A DNA stretch of 9,269 nt from an uncultured bacterium. GTDB taxonomy: Bacteria > Verrucomicrobiota > Lentisphaeria > Victivallales > Victivallaceae. The stretch is taken from assembly GCA_949286445.1 (NCBI GenBank), contig CASECL010000107.1, forward strand, positions 1 to 9,269, written 5' to 3'. The notes beneath the pieces were generated by a model. That model saw only the letters and a program-made list of their open reading frames with translations. It did not search any database and had not been told where the DNA came from. The translations under genes and the position numbers were made by a program. Shown here in pieces: positions 1 through 6,523 of the stretch; within the stretch, counting starts at the first letter, position 1, and the number at the start of each line of letters is the position of its first letter.

Positions 1-33
1 AATCAGAATATTTCTGTAAAGAGCTATTTTCAT
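1..33 (-). CDS. Possible start of a further minus-strand gene (partial)
   Basis: An ATG on the minus strand at 33-31 opens a frame, MKIALYRNILI, that stays open to the window edge. An AAGG (44-47 on the plus strand, read in reverse) overlaps the stop codon of the lipoprotein gene and lies 10 bases before this ATG. That would suit a coupled downstream gene. Only 11 codons are visible, so the product cannot be judged and this may be chance. No terminator is visible after the lipoprotein gene, which weakly supports continued transcription. Confidence 0.2.
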   Translation of the reverse strand, partial: MKIALYRNILI

Positions 34-45
34 AAGTACAATGCC

Positions 46-612
46 TTACCACAAAGGACGTGTCGGTGACGGATTCATCGTCTCCTGATTTTTCTTGGAA
101 TATTTCTGCACCCCGTTGGCGGTTACCGAATCAAAAGGTCCGGGAATAATCGCGTACAGCGATTCATCGTCCTTGAGCGGCCGCGGGATGAAGCGGCACT
201 GATAAACACCGTCAATAAGCAGTACCACCGGAGTTTCCTGATATTGTCCCACCATCTGGCTCCAGAGCATGGCTCCCCGGCTGGTAAGTTTCAGCACCAG
301 GTCAAAATGGTTCGGTTTTGAAGTGTTCGGCACCAGGGTAACTTCCTGAATATTGGTACTGGTAAGTATCGGAATGCGTTTGATCCACAATCTCTTGCCG
401 TCAAAGGTATTGATTTCCATCTCCATTTCACCGGCTCTCGGATACTGCACTTCACCGCATATGGTAATGACGTAACGCGGCTCATAACTGGATTCACCGC
501 CGCCGGCTCCGGAAAGTGCCTCTTCCCAGGCCTCGGCGAATTGTTCGCAGCCGCAGAACAGCACCGTCATGGCGAGCAACGGAATAATAACAAAGAATTT
601 CAACTTGGTCAT
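46..612 (-). CDS. Small lipoprotein with SecD-like periplasmic subdomain
   Basis: The frame is open back to 774, but I choose the ATG at 612. It begins a classic lipoprotein signal (MTKLKFFVIIPLLAMTVLFCGC), and a GGAG (623-626, complement) sits 10 bases upstream. The product is 188 residues. Cys22, preceded by Gly21, is the likely lipidation site, and Glu follows at +2. A Gly/Ser linker (about 34-41) leads to a beta-rich domain. Residues about 98-175 (FDLVLKLTSRGAMLWSQM, then VVLLIDGVYQCRF, then AIIPGPFDSVTANGVQKY) follow the pattern of the head subdomain of the first SecD periplasmic domain: a strand, 'GA', a helix, 'hhhDG', then 'I.G.F....A'. SecD itself is a multi-pass translocase subunit and this is not SecD. 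Envelope localisation is well supported; the role is unknown. It is divergent from the membrane protein/rsmG unit. Confidence 0.75.
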   Translation of the reverse strand: MTKLKFFVIIPLLAMTVLFCGCEQFAEAWEEALSGAGGGESSYEPRYVITICGEVQYPRAGEMEMEINTFDGKRLWIKRIPILTSTNIQEVTLVPNTSKPNHFDLVLKLTSRGAMLWSQMVGQYQETPVVLLIDGVYQCRFIPRPLKDDESLYAIIPGPFDSVTANGVQKYSKKNQETMNPSPTRPLW

Positions 613-657
613 ACTCAAAAAACTCCACTTCTCAGATAACTTCCTGCTATTCGAGTT

Positions 658-686
658 AATATAGCAGTGTTTTTCTGCCTTGACAA
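658..686 (-). promoter_or_regulatory. Sigma-70-type promoter for the lipoprotein gene
   Basis: On the minus strand TTGTCA (complement of 681-686) is followed after exactly 17 bases by TATATT (complement of 658-663). Transcription would begin near 650, giving a leader of about 40 bases with the GGAG in it. The match to the consensus and the spacing are good, but this is a reading by eye. Confidence 0.5.
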
Positions 687-709
687 CAGTTAAAGCAGAA
701 AAATCATAA
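680..709 (+). promoter_or_regulatory. Possible promoter for membrane protein/rsmG unit
   Basis: A perfect TTGACA lies at 680-685. The best -10 at proper distance is poor (TCATAA, 704-709, 18-base spacer), so the call rests mainly on the -35 and on the lack of a better candidate before 825. Its -35 overlaps that of the divergent lipoprotein promoter. Confidence 0.27.
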
Positions 710-771
710 AAAAAATGTAATATTTTGTGGTTTTTTAGGGAAAAGAGTGATAAATTACTGCCATAGCGTTG

Positions 772-784
772 CAATTTGAAATTG
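772..784. repeat. 13-bp perfect palindrome CAATTTGAAATTG
   Basis: CAATTT and AAATTG flank a single central G. It lies 40 bases before the ATG at 825 and downstream of the proposed plus promoter. That position would suit an operator, but such an AT-rich palindrome could arise by chance. Confidence 0.3.
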
Positions 785-808
785 TAAACGCCGGTAATTC
801 AGTTTGTC

Positions 809-813
809 AGGAG
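809..813 (+). promoter_or_regulatory. Ribosome binding site AGGAG deciding the start at 825
   Basis: AGGAG ends 11 bases before the ATG at 825. The frame is open from a TTG at 804, but that codon lies before this site and lacks one of its own, so the ATG at 825 is preferred. Confidence 0.6.
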
Positions 814-824
814 ATATATTTCAG

Positions 825-1367
825 ATGTCTGTTTTTATTACGGTATTGTTTGCTGCAGCCGCAGTTATGTTTGCCGCGGCGTTTTTTACAATAACCCTTT
901 GCCGCCCGGAAAAGACGGCGTACTGCGAAAAACTGGCCAGAAACCGTAACTTCGGTGTTATTCTGGCGGCGGCGGCGTTGTTCTGGTGCGTACCGCATGC
1001 CGAGATGGTGGTGTTTGATTTTATGAAAAAATATCTTTTACTGCTGGCGGCGGCTGGAACGGTGCTGGGGTATTTTTTTGTTGACTATCTGTTTGCCCGC
1101 GGGCTGGGGGGGCTGCTGATTCTGGGTGGATATTCTCTGGTGCATGGCAGTTTTGAGTATTCGCTGCCCGGCGCGGCCGCAGTGGCGGTAGCGGGCTGGG
1201 TTCTCGGGGTGGCGGGAATACTTGTTTCCGGCAGACCGGCATGGTTCCGGGATGTAATCCGCTGCTGCTGCAGAAACCGGGGATGCCGGATAACGGTAGT
1301 TGCGGTTTTAATTCTTTATTCAGCAATATTGATTTATTGCGGGGTGGCATCATGCTTGAGCAGATAA
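825..1367 (+). CDS. Multi-pass inner-membrane protein, function unknown
   Basis: I do not recognise this family. The 180-residue product is dominated by hydrophobic, Ala/Gly/Val/Leu-rich segments at about 3-26, 44-58, 69-90, 94-107, 113-136 and 156-174, so perhaps four to six membrane passes. A short polar stretch, RPAWFRDVIRCCCRNRGCR (137-155), separates the last two segments. It contains three adjacent cysteines (147-149) plus Cys154 amid arginines, which by the positive-inside rule should face the cytoplasm. The start is the ATG preceded by AGGAG. The 3' end overlaps rsmG by 16 bases (1352-1367), so the two are probably co-transcribed and translationally coupled. The overlap by itself says nothing about function. 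No enzymatic motif was seen. Confidence 0.7.
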   Translation: MSVFITVLFAAAAVMFAAAFFTITLCRPEKTAYCEKLARNRNFGVILAAAALFWCVPHAEMVVFDFMKKYLLLLAAAGTVLGYFFVDYLFARGLGGLLILGGYSLVHGSFEYSLPGAAAVAVAGWVLGVAGILVSGRPAWFRDVIRCCCRNRGCRITVVAVLILYSAILIYCGVASCLSR

Positions 1368-2017
1368 TTCAGTTTGCCGCCGACTGCGGGGTGGAGAATC
1401 CGGAACTTTTTGCCCGGCGGATGCTGGAGCTGCGGGTATTTCTGGAGGAGGCCAACCGCCATGTCAATTTAACCCGCCTTACCGGAGAAAAAGATTTTCT
1501 TATCAAACACGTTTACGATTCTCTGGCGGCGGCAAAATATTTTCCTGCTTTGGCGGAACAGCCGCTGACGGTAGCGGATATCGGCTGCGGCGGTGGTTTC
1601 CCGTCGCTGGTACTGGCGGCGGCCTTTCCGAAGCTTAAAATCAAGGCGATTGATTCCACCGGAAAGAAAATCCGTTTTGTTGCCTCTGCCGCAGAAAAAT
1701 TTTCACTTCGCAATCTCACGGCAATTCAAGGCAGGTCAAATGAGCTCAATCTCAAAAAAGAGCACATTGGCAAATTTGACATTGTAACCGCCCGGGCGGT
1801 ATCCACTGCGCCTTTGATGGTGGCATCAACCGATAATTTTTTACGGCAGGACGGCAGTTATCTTTTGTACAAGACTCCGGAACAGGCGGCGGAAGATCTG
1901 CCGATACTGGAGAAAATGGGCGGAAACTGGCGGCAAAGTGAAATTTTTTCCCTGCCGGAAGATGCCGGACAGCGTTGCTTTATTATTGGCTCTCTGCGTA
2001 AAATCCCCCGCCGGTAA
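1352..2017 (+). CDS. rsmG: 16S rRNA (guanine527-N7)-methyltransferase RsmG
   Basis: RsmG (GidB) uses S-adenosylmethionine to methylate N7 of G527 in 16S rRNA, on the 30S subunit in the cytoplasm; in other bacteria its loss gives low-level streptomycin resistance. The 221-residue product has the usual family length. Visible family features, in order: VNLTRLTGEKDFLIKHVYDSL (38-58); the SAM-binding glycine loop VADIGCGGGFP (74-84); the acidic strand end and helix AIDSTGKKIRFV (99-110, D101, K105, K106); a GRSNEL segment (127-132) near the usual R-x-E site; and FDIVTARAV (142-150, R148). The ATG at 1352 gives the family N-terminus; a G-rich stretch, GGGGTGG (1341-1347), precedes it inside the overlapping upstream gene. 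In many bacteria rsmG sits with mnmG or parAB; none of these is present here. Confidence 0.95.
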   Translation: MLEQIIQFAADCGVENPELFARRMLELRVFLEEANRHVNLTRLTGEKDFLIKHVYDSLAAAKYFPALAEQPLTVADIGCGGGFPSLVLAAAFPKLKIKAIDSTGKKIRFVASAAEKFSLRNLTAIQGRSNELNLKKEHIGKFDIVTARAVSTAPLMVASTDNFLRQDGSYLLYKTPEQAAEDLPILEKMGGNWRQSEIFSLPEDAGQRCFIIGSLRKIPRR

Positions 2018-2133
2018 ATTTATCTGTATATAAAAGGCTGACTGATTGTACGCGGGGCAGGGGAATTATGCCGGAAAATGCCGGATCATGGATTTGAAAA
2101 AATAATTTTCCAATATCTTTCAACAATCAATCC

Positions 2134-2138
2134 GGAGG
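2134..2138 (+). promoter_or_regulatory. Strong ribosome binding site fixing the esterase start
   Basis: GGAGG lies 6 bases before the ATG at 2145. An in-frame stop (TAA, 2103-2105) lies 13 codons upstream, so the protein cannot have a longer N-terminus carrying a signal peptide. Confidence 0.8.
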
Positions 2139-2144
2139 AAAATT

Positions 2145-3383
2145 ATGTCAAGGACGCGGGAGGAAATTCTCAGAGACATTATCAGTGATGAAAGTAAAGT
2201 ACCCCATTATCATCTGCCTTCTCCGCTGGACTTTGATGACGGCAGACGGGTTGAAAATGCGTTTGAATGGGTGAATTTCCGGCGTCCTGAAATATTGGAT
2301 TTTTACCGCCGTGAAGTTTATGGTTATCCGCCGCCACGGCCGGACCGGAGCTGGAGTGAGATAATCGCAGTAAAAAATAACGCCCTGGATAATAATGCGA
2401 TACGGCGGGAAATACGGCTGCATTTTGCCATGGATAATGGCGAAAGCCGTTTTATGGATATGATTTTGTATATCCCCAAAAATATCCGTTACCCGGTTCC
2501 GGTATTTCTGGGGCTGTGTTTCAATGGTATTCACACTATCACCGATGAAGATGATGTTCATATAACTGAACTTGAACGCCCGGGACAGAATAAAACGGAT
2601 GAAAACCGTGGCTGTCAGGCATACCGCTGGCAGTTCAGGGAGGCAATACGCCGCGGGTATGCTTCTGCGGCAGTCTGTTATCATGATATTTTTCCGGATC
2701 GGGCAGATGGCTGGGAGAAAAGCATTTACGGCATGTTTTACCCCGGAATTGAATGTGAAAAAATCCATTGCCGGCACTCTTCCATTGGTGCATGGGCATG
2801 GGGATTATCCCTGGCATTGGATTATCTGGAGACGGTGCCGGAAATTGATGGGAGCAGAACGGCGGTTCACGGTCACTCCCGGCTGGGCAAAACCGCCCTC
2901 TGGGCCGCGGCAAATGATACACGTTTCCGGCTGGTGATTTCCAATGATTCCGGCTGCGGCGGAGCTGCACTTTTCAAACGGGTTTTCGGCGAAAATGTGG
3001 AGGCGATTATCAATTACATGCCGCAATGGTTTGTTGCCGGATTTGAAAAATATTCCGGACGTGAAGCGGAAATGCCTTTTGATCAGCACTGGCTGATCAG
3101 CCTGCTTGCTCCGCGGCCGGTTTGCATCGCCAGCGCATCAGAAGACTGGTGGGCTGACCCTAAAGGGGAATTTTCCGCCGGAGTGCATGCTTCGGAAGTT
3201 TACCGGTTGTTCGGAGTTGACGGCCTTGCCGGAGAAAATCTGCCCCCGGCAGGTCAGAAAATCAATGGTGCAGTCAGTTATCACTTGAGAGCGGGCAAAC
3301 ACGATCAGATGCCGGAGGATTGGCAGCACTACTTTGAGCTTGCGGACATTTTTCTGAAAAACAGAAGCATGCTTCAAGTGTGA
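2145..3383 (+). CDS. CE15-family glucuronoyl esterase homologue, no signal peptide
   Basis: CE15 alpha/beta hydrolases cleave the ester between 4-O-methyl-glucuronic acid side chains of xylan and lignin alcohols. The 412 residues show the bacterial CE15 signature: PVFLGLCFNGIHT (119-131); a GAWAWGLSLALDYLET segment (215-230); the nucleophile elbow GHSRLGK (243-249, Ser245); ISNDSGCGGAAL (265-276); PFDQHWLISLLAPRPV (311-326); SASEDWWADP (330-339); and the catalytic His386 in GKHDQ. The fungal-type acid in 'ESGAGG' corresponds to Asp268 here; Glu333 or Asp334 are alternative acids. Unlike typical secreted CE15 enzymes, the N-terminus (MSRTREEILRDIISDESK) is polar with no signal sequence. It follows rsmG by 127 bases with its own strong ribosome site and converges with sfsA. 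The fold assignment is firm; the substrate and the cytoplasmic location are inference. Confidence 0.85.
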   Translation: MSRTREEILRDIISDESKVPHYHLPSPLDFDDGRRVENAFEWVNFRRPEILDFYRREVYGYPPPRPDRSWSEIIAVKNNALDNNAIRREIRLHFAMDNGESRFMDMILYIPKNIRYPVPVFLGLCFNGIHTITDEDDVHITELERPGQNKTDENRGCQAYRWQFREAIRRGYASAAVCYHDIFPDRADGWEKSIYGMFYPGIECEKIHCRHSSIGAWAWGLSLALDYLETVPEIDGSRTAVHGHSRLGKTALWAAANDTRFRLVISNDSGCGGAALFKRVFGENVEAIINYMPQWFVAGFEKYSGREAEMPFDQHWLISLLAPRPVCIASASEDWWADPKGEFSAGVHASEVYRLFGVDGLAGENLPPAGQKINGAVSYHLRAGKHDQMPEDWQHYFELADIFLKNRSMLQV

Positions 3384-3425
3384 ACCGGAAAACACGGCGG
3401 AAGATTTTCTGATTGACCGGAAAGA

Positions 3426-4127
3426 TCACTGATCAAGACTGACTTTTACCGGGGAAGCAACGTTGATGGTGTCCGGAGCTACTTTACAGCTCATGGCGAT
3501 AATTTTCACCCCGGCACGGGCCGCGTTTCTCAAGGTTTTGCCGAATTCCGGATCCATGGCATCATTGGGGCGGAAAATTTCCGCCTCCTCCATTTGAATA
3601 ACTAAAAATAAATATGCTTCAAATCCGTCCTGCACACATTGGATCAATTCATTGAGGTGTTTTACGCCCCGCCGGGTCGGCGCGTCCGGAAACATGACCA
3701 TGCCGTTATTTTCCAGCGTAACCCCTTTTACCTCAATAAATGTCCTCCGTTCTCCGTCCTGCACGGCAATATCAAAACGGGAACTGCCGTGAACCACCTC
3801 CCGGCTGAATACCGCATCGGGGGAAAACCAGCCGGAATTTTTCAGCCACTCCAGTGCCGCATCGTTGGGAATTTGCGAGTCAATATTTATAAGCAGATCT
3901 TTTTTCCCGGAGCGTTTCTTTTTTACAGCAATCAGATCGTAGGCGGTTTTCCGGGCGGTACCGGAGGCGGAAACCAGAAACACTTCTGTTCCCGGCAGCA
4001 GCAGTTCCCGGCAGCGTCCGGTATTTTTGACATGAACGGTTTCACGTTTTCCCGCTATTTCAACTTCGGCGACAAAACGGTTGGGGCGGCTCAGAAATTT
4101 CCCGGAAACAACATGATAATACTGCAT
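3426..4127 (-). CDS. sfsA: SfsA family protein (sugar fermentation stimulation protein)
   Basis: SfsA was named for raising maltose-gene expression in E. coli. It has an OB-like N-terminal part and a PD-(D/E)xK nuclease-like C-terminal part; its biochemical role is unsettled. The 233 residues match the family length and carry the hallmark blocks: RPNRFVAEVEI (14-24), VHVKNTGRCRELLLPG (31-46), SRFD (116-119), FIEVKGVTLENNG (130-142, with Glu132 and Lys134 as nuclease-like residues), and FPDAPTRRGVKHLNEL (146-161). The start is the ATG at 4127. A GAGGG overlapping the upstream gene's stop sits 7 bases before it, so translation is probably coupled to the DUF1835-like gene 10 bases upstream. It is the last gene of the minus-strand operon. 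Confidence 0.93.
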   Translation of the reverse strand: MQYYHVVSGKFLSRPNRFVAEVEIAGKRETVHVKNTGRCRELLLPGTEVFLVSASGTARKTAYDLIAVKKKRSGKKDLLINIDSQIPNDAALEWLKNSGWFSPDAVFSREVVHGSSRFDIAVQDGERRTFIEVKGVTLENNGMVMFPDAPTRRGVKHLNELIQCVQDGFEAYLFLVIQMEEAEIFRPNDAMDPEFGKTLRNAARAGVKIIAMSCKVAPDTINVASPVKVSLDQ

Positions 4128-4134
4128 GAAAACA

Positions 4135-4140
4135 CCCTCA
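4135..4140 (-). promoter_or_regulatory. sfsA ribosome binding site overlapping upstream stop codon
   Basis: On the minus strand the stop TGA of the preceding gene runs directly into GGG, forming TGAGGG, with 7 bases to the sfsA ATG. A stop/ribosome-site overlap of this kind is typical of translational coupling within an operon. Confidence 0.55.
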
Positions 4141-4572
4141 ATCCAGCGATATTTTCCGGGTCGTCCAGTCGCGGTACTTTAAAAAGTTTTCCCGGTTCCA
4201 GACCACGTCTTCCTGAACCAGAAAGATTTCCGGGCGTTCGCTCATTGAACGCAGCAGCCGGAACAGACGTTTCTGCATCGCCCGGTCAAAGGGACAGGTG
4301 TCAAGCCATAAAACCAGTTTATCGTCCTTTTTCAGGGAAAACAAATTACGGTGCATCCATTGCAGTTCATTGAATATATCAATTTCTTTGCGGCCGTGCC
4401 CGAAATGTTTTAAAGTTGACGCCCGCTGCCGGTTGTAGATGGTGATATCTCCGGTACGGGGCAGGGGGCCTAAACGGTAATTTTCACGCCATACCATTAC
4501 TTCGCCCGGAATATCGCATTTTTTCCACTCTTCCAGGGCGCAGTCGCCGTTTAATAGGTGCAGAGTTCTCAT
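4138..4572 (-). CDS. Short DUF1835-like protein
   Basis: This 144-residue soluble protein resembles the N-terminal part of DUF1835 proteins: an LHLLNGDCALEEW start (4-16), GEVMVWRENYRLGPLP (23-38), and a later KLVLWLDTCPFDRAMQKRLFRLL segment (85-107). The molecular function of DUF1835 is unknown. Many DUF1835 proteins are roughly twice as long because of an additional C-terminal domain, which is absent here with no sign of a frameshift remnant in the adjacent sequence. It lies 30 bases downstream of the ADP-ribosylglycohydrolase-family gene and 10 bases upstream of sfsA. No Shine-Dalgarno-like sequence precedes the ATG at 4572 (the upstream bases are AAACTAAAATCCGAC), unlike its operon neighbours, so translation may depend on read-through from the gene before it. 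Confidence concerns the family call; the gene itself looks real. Confidence 0.7.
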   Translation of the reverse strand: MRTLHLLNGDCALEEWKKCDIPGEVMVWRENYRLGPLPRTGDITIYNRQRASTLKHFGHGRKEIDIFNELQWMHRNLFSLKKDDKLVLWLDTCPFDRAMQKRLFRLLRSMSERPEIFLVQEDVVWNRENFLKYRDWTTRKISLD

Positions 4573-4602
4573 GTCGGATTTTAGTTTGAAATTTACTGTT
4601 AT

Positions 4603-5928
4603 TCAGCGTATTGCAATTTTTTTATGTACAGACAGTGTCCGCTCTGCCAATTCAAGCATACGGCAGCTGTTTTCTCCAATGAATTCCGGTTCAATTGTGT
4701 CATTCAAGCGTCCGGCAAAGACACTTTCCGGATTGATTATGCCGGTAATGGAGCCGACCGTGGCGCCGTTGCAGTCAGTGTCAAGACCGCCCATTACCGC
4801 CAGCGCAGTATTGCGGTCAATGGTGAAGTTGCCATACAGCAGAGCCATGACCACAATCTGCATATTATTTATGGCGTGCACCCAGGATAAATTGCAATAT
4901 CTGGTGTCAACTTTATCCATGAATTGTTCCCAGCTTGCACACTCATTTTTCCATTCCAGAGATTTCCGCACTGCCTCTGCAAGGCGGCAGTTTGCCGGGA
5001 TCTCCGAAAGTCCGATCCGGATCAGCTTTTCCGGGTCGTTTTCCACAAAGGCTCCACTGATCAATGCGGCCATGAACATTTCCGCATAAATGCCGTTTTT
5101 AGTATGTGTCCAGCAGGCATCGCGGTAGGCCAGCGAAGCGGCAAGTTCCGGTTCACCCGGTACAGCATAGCCCCAGAAATCCGCCCGGATTGCCGCGCCG
5201 ATCCATTCCCGGTAGGGATTGTTGAAGCTGCGGGTAAACCCAGGCGTGGCATTGCCGCCCGGAACACCGGTTCTCGGACGGAGCATATTGTAATTCAAAA
5301 TCGCCTGGGTCTCCGCAGTGCATAATTTATTGTAGGGCAGATGGGAATTCCAGGCGTCAGCCACATCAAACCATTGAAAATCAATGCCTTTTTCCTCCAT
5401 AACCCGGAGCCCGATCAAAGTGTAGTGTATATCGTCATCCGGCTCCATGCAGCAGATGTTTTCCCGGCAGGAACGGGGGCACCAGATCCCGGGATAATCA
5501 CTGCGGAAAAAGTTATTCAACTCCCATTCGCCCTGTTCAACCAGCATTTCATGTATCCAGCTTCTGGATTTACCCTCCACCGGTTTACCCAGAGCGCACC
5601 CCACAGCGCGGCCGCGCCACGCCCCGTGGTAACGGTTCAGCAAGTCCCGGCCGGTGCCGTTAAATCCGAGATGCCGCGGCCCATCCGGACGGAGTTTCCG
5701 GATTTCTTCAAGTCCGTCCGGTTCTTCATACGGCCAGTCCGGACGCATAGGCAGATTTTGCAGCCGGCGGAAAATATCTTCCAGTTCCGGCGTCCAGCTG
5801 TCTTTTTCCACCTCGAATGCTGCACAGCGGGAACGGATTTCTTCAGGAACATCAAAACCCTCTTCCTGCAGCTGCTGTATTTCTGCTTTTAACAACTCCA
5901 GCGGTGCCGCCCATCCCGAAATTAACAT
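4603..5928 (-). CDS. ADP-ribosylglycohydrolase-family protein
   Basis: The C-terminal ~340 residues belong to the DraG/ARH superfamily, all-alpha proteins with a binuclear metal site that hydrolyse ADP-ribose N- or O-glycosidic links. Visible are YHGAWRGRAVGCALGKPVEG (100-119), EPDDDIHYTLIGL (162-174), which takes the place of the usual 'TDDT' metal motif, NGIYAEMFMAALISG (278-292), and VMGGLDTDCNGATVGSITG (378-396), the second metal motif. Residues 1-95 form a charged, helical N-terminal part (LELLKAEIQQLQEEGFDVPEE, then the EEPDGLEEIRKLRPDGPR block), which I recall as usual in a catabolic-looking subgroup. No signal peptide is present. A TCAGGAG lies 5 bases before the ATG. It sits 67 bases after the deaminase gene. 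A substrate other than ADP-ribosylated protein, such as a small N-glycoside, is plausible but unproven. Confidence 0.88.
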   Translation of the reverse strand: MLISGWAAPLELLKAEIQQLQEEGFDVPEEIRSRCAAFEVEKDSWTPELEDIFRRLQNLPMRPDWPYEEPDGLEEIRKLRPDGPRHLGFNGTGRDLLNRYHGAWRGRAVGCALGKPVEGKSRSWIHEMLVEQGEWELNNFFRSDYPGIWCPRSCRENICCMEPDDDIHYTLIGLRVMEEKGIDFQWFDVADAWNSHLPYNKLCTAETQAILNYNMLRPRTGVPGGNATPGFTRSFNNPYREWIGAAIRADFWGYAVPGEPELAASLAYRDACWTHTKNGIYAEMFMAALISGAFVENDPEKLIRIGLSEIPANCRLAEAVRKSLEWKNECASWEQFMDKVDTRYCNLSWVHAINNMQIVVMALLYGNFTIDRNTALAVMGGLDTDCNGATVGSITGIINPESVFAGRLNDTIEPEFIGENSCRMLELAERTLSVHKKIAIR

Positions 5929-5960
5929 TTTTTCTCCTGAATTGAATTTTTAATTTATGC

Positions 5961-5996
5961 AATACCGGATCTGAACATTCCGGATAGAGCGGTATT
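5961..5996 (-). repeat. Intercistronic inverted repeat after the deaminase gene
   Basis: AATACCG (5961-5967) and CGGTATT (5990-5996) are exact complements with a 22-base loop. One arm begins at the deaminase stop codon. It could form a modest hairpin in the mRNA between the deaminase and ADP-ribosylglycohydrolase genes. No U-tract follows on the transcribed side, so it is not a classic intrinsic terminator; it may affect mRNA stability or be chance. Confidence 0.35.
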
Positions 5997-6523
5997 TAAT
6001 ATATTTTTCCCTGCAGCTGCTGATAGAGCTGAAAAGGTTTTTTTGCTTCCATTTGAAGCATTGGACCGGAGACTTTAATTCCTCTTTGCCGCAAAGCTTC
6101 CTCCCAGTTTTCCGGTTTATCTCCCTCATCAAATCCGATGGCCCGGGCTTCAGTACCCGGCGCCCCGTAAAGCAATGCCGCCACCCCGCTCCATGGCGTT
6201 GCCCCGTAACACATGGCGCAAGGTTCACAACTGGTTGCCAGCATACAGTTTTTCAAATTCAAAGTGCCAAGCTTATATTGAGCCCGGGAATAGGCGGTCA
6301 TCTCTGCATGCGCCCAGGATTGACCGGCAGGAACCACGGAATTAACTCCGGCGGCTGTCAATTTACCGGTGTCGAGATCAAAAACCGCCGCGGCAAACGG
6401 GCCCCCGGTTTTCTCCTCCACATTCCGGCAGGCGAGTTCGATGACAAAACGCATTTTTTCTTCATCTGATGCCATAATGACGGAAAGATTTTCTTTTTCC
6501 ATTTTTTCCAGCCACGGCGGCAT
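5996..6523 (-). CDS. Nucleoside/guanine deaminase-like zinc enzyme
   Basis: This is a member of the cytidine deaminase-like fold, close in pattern to bacterial guanine deaminase GuaD. It would hydrolytically deaminate a nucleobase or nucleoside in the cytoplasm. From the ATG at 6523 it is 175 residues. The proton-shuttle and zinc motif is WAHAEMTA (70-77, His72, Glu74), and the second is TSCEPCAMCYGA (97-108, ligands Cys102 and Cys105). A glycine-rich GGPFAAAVFDLDTG (40-53) and the GFDEGDKPENW segment (130-140) are also present. The frame runs on to a GTG at 6613, which has an AAGG 10 bases before it and would add 30 residues (MKKCFLFSFLPSLRKCRC...) lacking family similarity. I prefer 6523 on family length, though it has no clear ribosome site. 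It is the first gene of the minus operon. The substrate cannot be fixed by eye. Confidence 0.85.
   Translation of the reverse strand: MPPWLEKMEKENLSVIMASDEEKMRFVIELACRNVEEKTGGPFAAAVFDLDTGKLTAAGVNSVVPAGQSWAHAEMTAYSRAQYKLGTLNLKNCMLATSCEPCAMCYGATPWSGVAALLYGAPGTEARAIGFDEGDKPENWEEALRQRGIKVSGPMLQMEAKKPFQLYQQLQGKIY

Noticed and set aside
2006..2057. CCCCGC and GCGGGG as a possible terminator after rsmG
   Set aside because: The loop would be 40 bases, one arm is inside the rsmG coding sequence, and no T-run follows.
2069..2086. Direct repeat ATGCCGGAAAATGCCGGA upstream of the esterase gene
   Set aside because: Only two copies of a short CCGG-containing string, and CCGG is very common throughout this window.
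2148..2777. Minus-strand open frame of 209 codons inside the esterase gene
   Set aside because: The plus strand encodes a CE15 homologue with all catalytic motifs, so this is a shadow frame.
3403..3427. GATTTTC/GAAAGATC hairpin between the convergent esterase and sfsA genes as a bidirectional terminator
   Set aside because: The stem is short, AT-rich and bulged, and no T-run follows on either strand. No good terminator is visible in this 42-base gap.
3639..4373. Long plus-strand open frame of 244 codons opposite sfsA and the DUF1835-like gene
   Set aside because: It is antisense to a clear sfsA gene with all family motifs. Its own translation shows no recognisable domain and it spans two genes.
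5341..5892. Plus-strand open frame opposite the ADP-ribosylglycohydrolase-family gene
   Set aside because: It is antisense to a well-supported gene, and the translation has no coherent domain or ribosome site.
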